A stretch of 64,000 nucleotides of DNA, taken from assembly GCF_014648675.1 (NCBI RefSeq), contig NZ_BMRO01000005.1, positions 405,212 through 469,211 on the forward strand, in the 5' to 3' direction. The notes below the pieces were generated by a model. It worked only from the letters and a program-made list of their open reading frames with translations. It was not told where the DNA came from and ran no database searches. The position numbers were made by a program, and so were the translations under genes. This stretch comes from Actinomadura livida. Lineage in GTDB: Bacteria; Actinomycetota; Actinomycetes; Streptosporangiales; Streptosporangiaceae. This document shows positions 42,899-52,493 of this stretch, one piece after another. Each line of letters starts with the position of its first letter. Position 1 is the stretch's first letter.

Positions 42899-43981
42899 AT
42901 GGCCATGACACGAGTCCGCCCGAGCCGCGTCCTGTTCAAGACGCGCCGGCCCACCGGGGTCCAGGCGCCGCACCGCGGCTCCGCCGTCATCGACTGGGCC
43001 GCCTACATCGACGGGCACCGCGTCTCCACCGACACGGTCGCCGACGCCGTCCGCCTCATCCGCGACGGCCGCCTCGTCCCCGAGGGGGAGAGCGCCGGCT
43101 TCGTCTGGGTCGGCCTCCACGAGCCGTCCGCCACCGAACTCGCCGACCTCGCCGAGGTCTTCGGCCTCCACCCGCTCGCCGTCGAGGACGCCATCCACGC
43201 CCACCAGCGGCCCAAGCTGGAGCGCTACGACGACGTCCACTTCGTCGTCATGAAGACCGTCGGGTACGTCGCTAGCGGGCCCGGCGGCGCCGAGGTCGTC
43301 GAGACCGGCGAGATCATGCTGTTCTGCGGCCCCGACTTCGTCGTCACCGTCCGGCACGGCGCCCACGGCGAGCTCACCCCCGTCCGCCGCGACCTGGAGA
43401 AGCAGCCGGAACGCCTCGCGCTCGGCCCCGCCGCCGTCGTGCACGCCGTCGCCGACCGCGTCGTCGACGGCTACGTCTGCGTGGCGGACGCCGTCATGGA
43501 GGACATCGACGAGGTCGAAGAGGCCGTCTTCTCCCCCGAGCGCACCGACGAGTCCCGCCGCATCTACCGCCTCAAGCGCGAGGTCATCCAGCTCAAGCGC
43601 GCCGTCGGCCCCCTCGCCGGCCCGCTGCGCAACCTCTCCGGCCGCCGCTTCGTCCCGGCGGAGATAAAGGAGTACCTCCGCGACGTCGAGGACCACCTCA
43701 CCCGCGTCCGCGAGCAGGTCGAGTCCTACGACGAGCTCCTCAACCCCATCCTCCAGGCCCACATGACCCAGGTCACCGTGGCCGACAACAAGGACATGCG
43801 GAAGATCTCCTCCTGGGGAGCCATATTCATGGTCCCCACCGCCATCGCCGGCGTCTACGGCATGAACTTCGACTTCATGCCCGAGACCGAATGGCGCTAC
43901 GGATACCCGATGATCCTCTGCGTCATCGGCCTGGCCTGCTTCTCCCTCTACCGGGGCTTCCGCCGCAACGGCTGGCTGTGA
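42899..43981 (+). CDS. corA: CorA magnesium/cobalt channel protein
   Basis: The 360-residue protein has the large cytoplasmic N-terminal domain, a long helical stalk (about 215-300) and two C-terminal membrane helices joined by a loop with the CorA signature GMNF (VYGMNFDFMPE). It should form the pentameric Mg2+ channel of the membrane. AGGAG lies seven bases before the ATG. A proline-rich leader peptide is encoded just upstream, and the repeat copy B begins two bases after its stop. Confidence 0.95.
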   Translation: MAMTRVRPSRVLFKTRRPTGVQAPHRGSAVIDWAAYIDGHRVSTDTVADAVRLIRDGRLVPEGESAGFVWVGLHEPSATELADLAEVFGLHPLAVEDAIHAHQRPKLERYDDVHFVVMKTVGYVASGPGGAEVVETGEIMLFCGPDFVVTVRHGAHGELTPVRRDLEKQPERLALGPAAVVHAVADRVVDGYVCVADAVMEDIDEVEEAVFSPERTDESRRIYRLKREVIQLKRAVGPLAGPLRNLSGRRFVPAEIKEYLRDVEDHLTRVREQVESYDELLNPILQAHMTQVTVADNKDMRKISSWGAIFMVPTAIAGVYGMNFDFMPETEWRYGYPMILCVIGLACFSLYRGFRRNGWL

Positions 43982-43983
43982 TC

Positions 43984-44130
43984 ATTGCATTGCCCTTGGC
44001 GGTCGGGCCCTGGGGGCCCTCCCTTCGGCGGGCAATGCGTGCGATCGCTGCATCGCTCCGGCTCGCCTAGCGGCTCGCTGCGCGATCAGGTTTCTTGCTT
44101 CGCTCGAAACCTGCCTTCGGACGCGATCGC
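43984..44130. repeat. Dispersed foldable repeat, copy B
   Basis: About 147 bp, nearly identical to 41132-41275 in its core. The hairpin arms AGGTTTC and GAAACCT are kept, but the loop reads TTGCTTCGCTC, differing from copy A. Both copies end with GCGATCGC. It lies directly after corA. Confidence 0.9.
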
Positions 44131-44185
44131 AGGCGTTGAGGTTGTTGCGGGGTTGCTGTGGTGGCTGAGGTCGGCGCGTCTGGAA

Positions 44186-45022
44186 TCAGGCGGGTTTGCG
44201 TAGGTGCTGTAGGCGGTCGGGGTAGTCGGTGACCAGGGCGTCTGTGCCGTAGTCGATCAGGCGAGTTGCTTCTTCTGGGGTGTTGACCGTCCAGGCGGCG
44301 ACCTTGAGGTTGTGCGAGTGGGCCTGGTCGACCAGTTCCGGGGTGGTGAGGACGTGTTCCGGTGACAGGAAGTCGGCGCCGATCTTCGCGGCGGCGGACA
44401 CGGGGTCGTCAGCGGGGAGGCCGGCCAGCCAGCGGGTGGTCGGGGCGAGGGTCTTGCGCTCGACCAGGGCCACCCGGGGAAACTCCGGATGGCTGCGGGC
44501 GGCCTCGGTCAGGACGCGCCAGTCGAAGGCGAGGATTCTGGAGCGGCCGGTCACGCCCGCGGACGTCAGCACGGCCGTCACAGCGGCCGTGAGGCGCTCT
44601 ACGGCCTCGACGGGCCAGCCGGGGTCGGTCTTGAGTTCTACGGCCAGTGTGACGCCCGTGGGGGCCAGCAGGGCGCAGGTCTCGGCGAGCGTCGGGATGG
44701 CCGCGCCGGGGACGGGGATCTGGGTGAACGCCTCGTGGCGGCGGGAGCCCGCGTCGAGCGTGCGTAGCTGCGCGGCCGTCAGGTCGCGGATGCGCTTGCC
44801 GACGTAGGGGAAGGCGGGGTCGCCAGGCCACGCGGGGGCGGTGTCGGTCAGGTTCACCGGGGACAGCGTCTGGTCGTGGTTGAGGACGACCGTGCCGTCG
44901 GCGGACATGCCCACGTCCAGTTCGATCGCGTCCACGCCCAGTTCCAGGGCGTGGGCGAAGCCGGGGAGCGTGTTCTCCGGGCGGAGACCACGCGCTCCCC
45001 GGTGGCCGTGGACTTCGACCAC
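44186..45022 (-). CDS. Glycerophosphodiester phosphodiesterase family protein
   Basis: The 278-residue enzyme opens with VHGHRGARGLRPENTLPGF and continues ELDVGMSADGTVVLNHD, the GDPD signature with the catalytic His pair and metal-binding Glu/Asp; the C-terminal VAAWTVNTPEEA is also typical. It hydrolyses deacylated phospholipids to glycerol phosphate. No signal peptide is seen, so it should be cytoplasmic. A GTG start at 45022 is one base after the purA stop, so the two are co-transcribed. Confidence 0.93.
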   Translation of the reverse strand: MVEVHGHRGARGLRPENTLPGFAHALELGVDAIELDVGMSADGTVVLNHDQTLSPVNLTDTAPAWPGDPAFPYVGKRIRDLTAAQLRTLDAGSRRHEAFTQIPVPGAAIPTLAETCALLAPTGVTLAVELKTDPGWPVEAVERLTAAVTAVLTSAGVTGRSRILAFDWRVLTEAARSHPEFPRVALVERKTLAPTTRWLAGLPADDPVSAAAKIGADFLSPEHVLTTPELVDQAHSHNLKVAAWTVNTPEEATRLIDYGTDALVTDYPDRLQHLRKPA

Positions 45023-45023
45023 G

Positions 45024-46370
<1,347 letters not shown>

Positions 46371-46448
46371 TCAAAGCCTACCTTTCCGCGGAAGCTGAGG
46401 AAACCGCACCTCACCTCCCGCGGAACGCTCGATCGGCTCGCCGGTCCG

Positions 46449-46859
46449 TCAGCTCGTCAGGACGTCCGCCGCGGTGGGGCTGCTGTCGCGGAGGAACGTC
46501 TTGCAGCGCTCGGCCTCGTGGTCCTCGCCGATGGCGGCGGCGGCCCGGCCGAGGGCGTGCAGGGCGCGCAGGAAGCCGCGGTTGGGCTCGTGCTCCCAGG
46601 GGACGGGGCCGTGGCCCTTCCAGCCGGCGCGGCGGAGCTGGTCGAGCCCGCGGTGGTAGCCGGTGCGGGCGAAGGCGTAGGAGTCGATGACGCTGCCGTT
46701 GGCGAACGCGCGGTCCGCCAGTTCGGCCCACGCGCCGGTGTAGTCGGGGTGGCGCGCGGCGACCTCGAACGGGTCGATGCCGTTCTCCAGCGCCGTCCGG
46801 GCTTCGTTGTTGTCCGGGAGTTCGGTCGGAGGAGGCCCACCGAGCAGGTTCTGGGTCAT
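46449..46859 (-). CDS. DUF3151 family protein
   Basis: The 136-residue protein matches the actinobacterial DUF3151 pattern: NLLGGPPPTELP at the start, ARHPDYTGAWAELADRAF, and YHRGLDQLRRAGWKG further on, all helical. These proteins sit between fba and purA in most actinomycetes, as here. The function is unknown. The start at 46859 is set by the motif; the upstream frame overlaps the acetyltransferase gene and is not coding. Confidence 0.92.
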   Translation of the reverse strand: MTQNLLGGPPPTELPDNNEARTALENGIDPFEVAARHPDYTGAWAELADRAFANGSVIDSYAFARTGYHRGLDQLRRAGWKGHGPVPWEHEPNRGFLRALHALGRAAAAIGEDHEAERCKTFLRDSSPTAADVLTS

Positions 46860-46929
46860 GCGCCTCATCGTAAGCAGCCCGGACGCCGTGCCCCCACCCC
46901 GGGTCGGACCGGCGCCCGTCGCGGCCGCG

Positions 46930-47538
46930 TCAGGAGTTGGTTCGCTCGGCGCCCCAATGCGGTGAGCGCGTGCGGACCGCCGGATTCGCCGTCGCCGCCG
47001 CGGCGGTGCCGGTTGCGGCCATCGCCGCGAGCGGCAGCCGGAAGTGCGCGGAGCCGCCCTCGGTGGTGGAGCGGGCGGCGGGCCAGCCGTGGTGGACGAA
47101 GCGGATCGCCGGCCGGTTCTCGAGGACGACGTCCGCGTCGAACTCGGTGACGCCGCGCCGTCCGGCGAGCTCGGTGAGGCAGCCGACCAGGACGGACCCG
47201 AGGCCGCGGCGCTGCCAGGGGTCGGTGACCAGGACGGCGATGTCGGCGCGCCAGGGCCGCTTCTTGTCGCGGACGTACTCGGCGATGCCGGCGATGTCGT
47301 CGCCGTCCAGGGCGACCAGGGCGTCGCGGTCCCAGTGGTCGAGCCCGTCGAGCAGGCCGACGTAGTGGTCGGGGAGCCGGGGCGTGCCCGAGAAGAACCG
47401 GGTGTAGAGGCTGGCGGACGACAGCCGCTCCGACATCCGGTGGACGCGGTCGTGGTCGGTGATCCCGTACGGGCGGATCCGGAGATCGTCCAGCGCCGGG
47501 TCAATGTGGGCCGCGCTGCGCACATCGAGTTGCTTCAT
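46930..47538 (-). CDS. GNAT-family acetyltransferase
   Basis: The 202-residue protein has a GNAT fold with DLRIRPYGITDHDRV at the start, ALDGDDIAGIAEYVRD, the acetyl-CoA pyrophosphate loop PWQRRGLGSVLV and a C-terminal FVHHGW segment. The substrate is unknown. The ATG at 47538 lies inside one copy of an inverted repeat (47529-47543) and has no ribosome-binding site, so the message may be leaderless and directly blocked by the HxlR protein encoded just upstream. A second operator copy lies 20 bases further up. Confidence 0.85.
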   Translation of the reverse strand: MKQLDVRSAAHIDPALDDLRIRPYGITDHDRVHRMSERLSSASLYTRFFSGTPRLPDHYVGLLDGLDHWDRDALVALDGDDIAGIAEYVRDKKRPWRADIAVLVTDPWQRRGLGSVLVGCLTELAGRRGVTEFDADVVLENRPAIRFVHHGWPAARSTTEGGSAHFRLPLAAMAATGTAAAATANPAVRTRSPHWGAERTNS

Positions 47539-47543
47539 GCAAC
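47529..47543. promoter_or_regulatory. HxlR operator copy 1 at the GNAT start codon
   Basis: GTTGCTTCATGCAAC, an inverted repeat GTTGC-N5-GCAAC, covers the acetyltransferase start codon. Confidence 0.65.
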
Positions 47544-47560
47544 TTATTGGACCGCAGAAA

Positions 47561-47575
47561 GTTGCGTGAAGCAAC
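47561..47575. promoter_or_regulatory. HxlR operator copy 2
   Basis: GTTGCGTGAAGCAAC, the same palindrome, 32 bases (three helical turns) from copy 1 and between the two genes. Confidence 0.65.
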
Positions 47576-47587
47576 CCTATTTTTTCC

Positions 47588-48037
47588 TCAGGCGGCCGGG
47601 CCGGGGCGCGGTTCCACGTCGGACGGGCCGAGGGAGACGCCGCAGACGTCGCAGGTGAACTGCGGCGTCAGGCCGCCTTCGCAGCCGCGGTGCCCGACGA
47701 TCAGCGGCGGGCCGTCGGGGGCGTAGTGGCGGTCGCCCCACATCAGCAGGGTCATCATCGCCGGCCAGAGCTCGACGCCCTTGCGGGTGAGCCGGTACTC
47801 GAAGCGCTCCGGGCGCTCCTGGTACGGGACGCGGCGCATGATCCCCTCTTCGCACAGCCGGTTCAGCCGGTCGGTGAGGACGTTGCGCGCCACGCCCAGC
47901 GCGTCCTGGAAGTCGTCGAAGCGCCGCACGCCCTCGAAGGCGCTGCGGATGACGAGCAGTGTCCACCGGTCGCCGACGACCTCCAGCGACCGGGCGATCG
48001 AGCAGTTCTGCGATTCGTAGGTGCGGGGCAGTGCCAC
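47588..48037 (-). CDS. HxlR-family transcription regulator
   Basis: The 149-residue protein has the HxlR winged helix: CSIARSLEVVGDRWTLLVIR, DFQDALGVARNVLTDRL and YRLTRKGVELWP. A Cys-rich tail with CEGG and CDVCG may bind metal or sense redox. The GTG at 48037 follows TAGGCT by six bases, a leaderless start. An operator copy (48054-48068) lies in that promoter and two more precede the acetyltransferase, so it should repress both itself and its downstream neighbour. Confidence 0.92.
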   Translation of the reverse strand: MALPRTYESQNCSIARSLEVVGDRWTLLVIRSAFEGVRRFDDFQDALGVARNVLTDRLNRLCEEGIMRRVPYQERPERFEYRLTRKGVELWPAMMTLLMWGDRHYAPDGPPLIVGHRGCEGGLTPQFTCDVCGVSLGPSDVEPRPGPAA

Positions 48038-48053
48038 ACCGCCAGCCTACGTG

Positions 48054-48068
48054 GTTTCGTCAAGCAAC
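48054..48068. promoter_or_regulatory. HxlR operator copy 3 at its own promoter
   Basis: GTTTCGTCAAGCAAC differs from the GTTGC-N5-GCAAC palindrome by one base and lies just upstream of the HxlR -10 box. Confidence 0.55.
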
Positions 48069-48074
48069 CCAGGA

Positions 48075-48123
48075 GGCCGGGCGGGCCCGGCGCTCGCCGA
48101 ATCGAGCGCCGCGCCGCCCGGCC
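48075..48123 (-). terminator. Terminator after the aldolase gene
   Basis: GGCCGGGCGG (48075-48084) pairs with CCGCCCGGCC (48114-48123), and the inner GCGCTC/GAGCGC extends the stem. Confidence 0.75.
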
Positions 48124-48138
48124 CCGCCGGTTCCTCCG

Positions 48139-49161
<1,023 letters not shown>

Positions 49162-49164
49162 TGA

Positions 49165-49287
49165 TCAGCGTCCTTTCAATGGGTCGGTGCCGGTGGGCAT
49201 CCGGCCGGGCGGAAGCACCCGGTCGTCCACGTACCCGGGGTGAGCGCCCGGCCACACGAATTCCGGGTCGGGCATGCCGTCCACCAT
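49165..49287 (-). CDS. Possible 40-residue peptide just upstream of fba
   Basis: A frame of 40 codons (MVDGMPDPEFVWPGAHPG and on) ends three bases before the aldolase start. It has G/C-rich third positions and GAAGGCGGG upstream, so it may be a real small protein or a leader peptide. It overlaps the promoter zone of the divergent DedA gene, and chance is not excluded. Confidence 0.35.
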   Translation of the reverse strand: MVDGMPDPEFVWPGAHPGYVDDRVLPPGRMPTGTDPLKGR

Positions 49288-49341
49288 CAGTATCCCGCCT
49301 TCTCCGAGCGTGTGGAAAGGTACGCTCGCCGTGTGGAGCTC

Positions 49342-50061
49342 ATGACCCTTCCCCTCAGTATCACCGAGTGGCTGCACCCGACCGCCTGGCTGCAGCTCTT
49401 CGGCACATTCGCGACGATCGGCGTCATCGCCATCATCTTCGCCGAGACCGGACTGCTGTTCGGCTGCCTGCTACCCGGTGACTCGCTGCTGTTCACGGCG
49501 GGGATTCTGACGGCGGTCTCCACCGTCAACGGGCAGGAGTTCCAGCCGCTGTCGCTGACCTGGCTGATGATCGGCGGTCCGATCGCGGCCATCGCCGGCG
49601 CCCAGACGGGCCACTGGCTCGGCGAGCGGTACGGCCGCCGGCTCTTCGACCGCCCCGACTCCCGGATCTTCCGGCAGGAGTGGGTCGAGAAGGCCGAGTA
49701 CTACTTCAACCGGTTCGGCCCCGCCAAGGCGGTGGTCCTGGCCCGGTTCATCCCGATCGTGCGGACGTTCCTCAACCCGCTCGCCGGGATGCTCGGCATG
49801 GACCGCCGCAAGTTCCTCGTCTGGAACACGGTCGGCGGCGTCCTGTGGACGGAGTCGCTGTTCCTGCTCGGTCACTTCCTCGGCGCCAACGTGCCGGAGA
49901 TCGAGTCCTACATCCTGCCCGGTGTCGTGGTGATCGTGCTGCTCTCGCTCATCCCGATCATCCGTGAGGTGATGAAGGGCGGGCCCAAATCGGACCAGGG
50001 TCCGAATAAGAATGGCCCCGAAGAGTCACGTCCGTCGCTCAGCGGTGACAGTTATCGCTAA
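49342..50061 (+). CDS. DedA-family membrane protein
   Basis: The 239-residue protein has the SNARE-associated/DedA domain with ETGLLFGCLLPGDSLLF, GAQTGHWLGERYGRRLF, RFIPIVRTFLNPLAGMLGM and WNTVGGVLWTESLFLLG, which includes the conserved Glu, Gly and Arg residues, plus four to five membrane helices and a polar tail. Members move undecaprenyl phosphate or phosphatidylethanolamine across the membrane. GGAG lies just before the ATG; an in-frame GTG at 49333 is an alternative. It is divergent from fba. Confidence 0.92.
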   Translation: MTLPLSITEWLHPTAWLQLFGTFATIGVIAIIFAETGLLFGCLLPGDSLLFTAGILTAVSTVNGQEFQPLSLTWLMIGGPIAAIAGAQTGHWLGERYGRRLFDRPDSRIFRQEWVEKAEYYFNRFGPAKAVVLARFIPIVRTFLNPLAGMLGMDRRKFLVWNTVGGVLWTESLFLLGHFLGANVPEIESYILPGVVVIVLLSLIPIIREVMKGGPKSDQGPNKNGPEESRPSLSGDSYR

Positions 50062-50070
50062 CCTCCCCAT

Positions 50071-50553
50071 GTGGGACGTCATCGGTCGGACCCTAGGGGT
50101 CTCGCGCGCATTCTGATCGCGGTCGTTGCCGTGGTGGCCGCCTTGGCACTTCTCGTCGTGGGCGCCATGGCTCTGGTCGACGCGATATCCGGCGAGCCCG
50201 AACAGAAGGGCCCGGTCAATTCCGGCACGCCGTCCGGCGAGGAGAGCGGTGGTGGCGGGGGTGGGGGCGACCCATCCCCGACCAACAACGCCACCTCGCC
50301 GCAGTCGGCGGTCCCCCTCGTGATCCGCGTGATCGGCCAGCCCACCACCGTCGTGGTCCGGGTCGCCGACGCCCAGGGCAAGGTGCTCACCAACGGCCAG
50401 CTCAGCAGCGGCGACATCCTCCAGTACGACGAGGCGCCCCTCCAGGTCGTCGCCACCAACGGCGGCTCACTGCAGGTGACCATCTACGGCGAGGAGCAGC
50501 CGCGGAAGCCGAACGGGCAGCGCGGCCAGTGGTTCGTCGGCGAACGCTCCTGA
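50071..50553 (+). CDS. Membrane protein with a Gly-rich linker and a RodZ-C-like domain
   Basis: The 160-residue product has one membrane helix (about 13-38), a Ser/Gly linker with seven consecutive glycines and a C-terminal beta domain (VIRVIGQPTTVVVRVADAQG, VTIYGEEQP) that looks like DUF4115, the extracytoplasmic domain of RodZ-type proteins. The GTG start at 50071 has no ribosome-binding site. It lies nine bases after the DedA gene, so it may be co-transcribed with it. Function unknown. Confidence 0.7.
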   Translation: MGRHRSDPRGLARILIAVVAVVAALALLVVGAMALVDAISGEPEQKGPVNSGTPSGEESGGGGGGGDPSPTNNATSPQSAVPLVIRVIGQPTTVVVRVADAQGKVLTNGQLSSGDILQYDEAPLQVVATNGGSLQVTIYGEEQPRKPNGQRGQWFVGERS

Positions 50554-50578
50554 CCGCGCTCGACCGACTGCGTTCTTT

Positions 50579-51115
50579 TCAGGAGAGGCCGAGGTCCGTG
50601 ACGTCGTAGGGGTGCCGGTAGGCGAGCCTCTCCTCGGCGATGCGGCCGGCCGCGCCGCGCTCCAGGATCGTCGCGACCGCCACGACCTCCGCGCCCGCCT
50701 CCCGCAGCGCCTCCACGGCCGTGAGCACGGACCCGCCGGTGGTCGAGGTGTCCTCGACGGCCAGCACCCGGCGGCCCGCGACGTCCGGGCCCTCGATGCG
50801 CCGCTGCAGCCCGTGGGCCTTGCCGGCCTTGCGGACGACGAACGCGTCCAGCGCGCGGCCGCGGGCCGCCGCCGCGTGCAGCATCGCGGCGGCCACCGGG
50901 TCGGCGCCGAGCGTGAGCCCTCCGACGGCGTCGTAGTCCAGGTCGGCGGTCTCGTCCAGCATGACCCGCCCCACCAGCGGAGCCGCGGTCCCGTCCAGCG
51001 TCACCCGGCGCAGGTCCACGTACCAGGACGCCCGCTTACCCGAGGACAGCACGAAGTCCCCGTGCACCACGGCCTTGTCCTTGATCATCTGAAGCAGCTC
51101 TTGGCGATCGCTCAC
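50579..51115 (-). CDS. pyrE: Orotate phosphoribosyltransferase
   Basis: The 178-residue enzyme has SSGKRASWYVDLR and the PRPP-binding motif VLAVEDTSTTGGSVLTAV, and an AFVVRKAGKAHG substrate loop. It makes OMP from orotate in pyrimidine synthesis. Length is standard. It converges with the membrane protein gene on its left and is divergent from the hydrolase-like gene. Confidence 0.96.
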   Translation of the reverse strand: MSDRQELLQMIKDKAVVHGDFVLSSGKRASWYVDLRRVTLDGTAAPLVGRVMLDETADLDYDAVGGLTLGADPVAAAMLHAAAARGRALDAFVVRKAGKAHGLQRRIEGPDVAGRRVLAVEDTSTTGGSVLTAVEALREAGAEVVAVATILERGAAGRIAEERLAYRHPYDVTDLGLS

Positions 51116-51204
51116 GCCACGACCCTATTCACCCGCGCCCACCCGCCTCCTTCGCCCCGCGTCCGGCGCCCGCGCCCGCCGTGTACGGTGCCGTGGGGGG
51201 TGAC

Positions 51205-51729
51205 ATGACGCCGGGAACGCTGGTCCTGCTGCACGCGCCGGGCGCCGACGCGAAATCGTGGGGCGATCTGCCGGAGATGCTCCGCTCGTACGGCCTGGAC
51301 GTCGTCGCGCCGGACGTCGCCGACACCGGGCCCCGCTACATCGCCCGCGCCTCGCTGATCATCGCGGCGACCGATCCGGTGGCCCCGCTCGTCCTCGTCG
51401 CCCACGGCGACGCCGGCCCGCTGCTGCCCGGCGTCTCGCTGGCCCAGCGCGCCGCGCACCGCTCGGTGGGCGGATACGTGTTCGTGGACGCCGACCTCCC
51501 GCGGCCGCTGCACCTCCACGGCGAGGGATCGCCCCACGATGAGCTTCCGATGCCCCCAGATTGGCCGGAGGCGCCCTGCGGCTACCTCCGGACCCATGCG
51601 GACAGGGTCGCCTCCTCCAAGCACGAGGAGGCGCTTAGAGAGGCTCGGCTGCGCGGCTGGCCCGTGACCGAACACGAACCACCGGCCGCCGTGGCCCAGT
51701 CCCTGAGCGAACTGGTCGCCCTGCTGTAG
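51205..51729 (+). CDS. Alpha/beta-hydrolase-like protein lacking the Ser nucleophile
   Basis: The 174-residue protein has the short alpha/beta-hydrolase pattern TLVLLHAPGADAKSWGDLPE, a VVAPDVAD strand and the nucleophile elbow region LVLVAHGDAGPLLPG. Where relatives have GHSGAG or GHSMGG, this one has HGDAG, an Asp instead of Ser. It may be a dehalogenase-like variant or an inactive member. GGGGGG lies a few bases before the ATG at 51205. It is divergent from pyrE. Confidence 0.8.
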   Translation: MTPGTLVLLHAPGADAKSWGDLPEMLRSYGLDVVAPDVADTGPRYIARASLIIAATDPVAPLVLVAHGDAGPLLPGVSLAQRAAHRSVGGYVFVDADLPRPLHLHGEGSPHDELPMPPDWPEAPCGYLRTHADRVASSKHEEALREARLRGWPVTEHEPPAAVAQSLSELVALL

Positions 51730-51756
51730 CCGCCACCCCACCGGGGTAGCGCGGGG

Positions 51757-52392
51757 TCAGCCGTTCTTGAGCAGGTCGTCCAGGAGGGCGTCGTAGTCGT
51801 CCTCGCCTCGGCCCAGGTCGATGCGGGCGCGGTAGCGGAGGCGAAGGAGGGCTTCGAGGCTGTCCTCGGCGATGTTGACGTCGTCCGGGCCCGGGATCAG
51901 CTCCGCGGCACCGCCACCACCACCGCCCCCGCCGCTGCCGACACCGGCGCGCTCGCGCAGGGCGAGGACCACGTCGGCGCCGCTCGTCGCCCATTCGTGG
52001 GCGCCGGTCGCGTCGCCCTGGGCGTAGAGCACCTCCGCGACCGCGCGGTACACCTCGGGGTCGCGCGGCTTGTCGGCGCGGATCTGGTCGACGAGCGTGC
52101 GGGCCTCCTCGGCGCGGCCCAGCTCGAACAGGGCGTCCGCGAGGTAGGCGCGCGGGTCGCCGTAGGTCTCCCCGCCGTCCTCCATCGCCCGGCGGTACAA
52201 CTCGGCGGCCTTGGCGTGGTTGCCGGCGTGCTGCCACTGCTCACCCGCGCGCAGCAGGACGTTGGCGCGCGACACCCCGCCGGACACCGACTCGGCCAGC
52301 TCGGCGAGCCGGCGTGCCGCCGAGATGTGATCGCCGGTGCGCAGGGTGTCGAACTCCAGGTCGTCGAGATCGTCTTCCGTCACATGCGTCAC
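51757..52392 (-). CDS. TPR-repeat protein
   Basis: The 211-residue cytoplasmic protein has TPR-like helices (LLRAGEQWQHAGNHAKAAEL, YLADALFELGRAEEA, AVAEVLYAQGDATGA), then a run of eight glycines and an acidic C-terminal helix ending in DDYDALLDDLLKN. A GTG start six bases after TAGCGT suggests a leaderless message. It should be an adaptor; its partner is unknown. It precedes the NYN gene region on the same strand but is likely a separate unit. Confidence 0.85.
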   Translation of the reverse strand: MTHVTEDDLDDLEFDTLRTGDHISAARRLAELAESVSGGVSRANVLLRAGEQWQHAGNHAKAAELYRRAMEDGGETYGDPRAYLADALFELGRAEEARTLVDQIRADKPRDPEVYRAVAEVLYAQGDATGAHEWATSGADVVLALRERAGVGSGGGGGGGGAAELIPGPDDVNIAEDSLEALLRLRYRARIDLGRGEDDYDALLDDLLKNG

Positions 52393-52493
52393 GCTTCAAC
52401 GCTACCCGTCGCCGCACGGCCGAAGCGGCCGAATCGGGGATGATCGCGTGATACCGGTGCGTACCTGTCAGTTGACCTGCGCGGATGCCCGTA

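Noticed and set aside
42640..42899. M-box (ykoK) magnesium riboswitch before corA
   Set aside because: The conserved M-box core was not seen; a leader peptide explains the region better.
41185..44203. Two similar small proteins at 41185 and 43985
   Set aside because: They are translations of the two copies of the foldable repeat; the conserved feature is the hairpin, not the reading frame.
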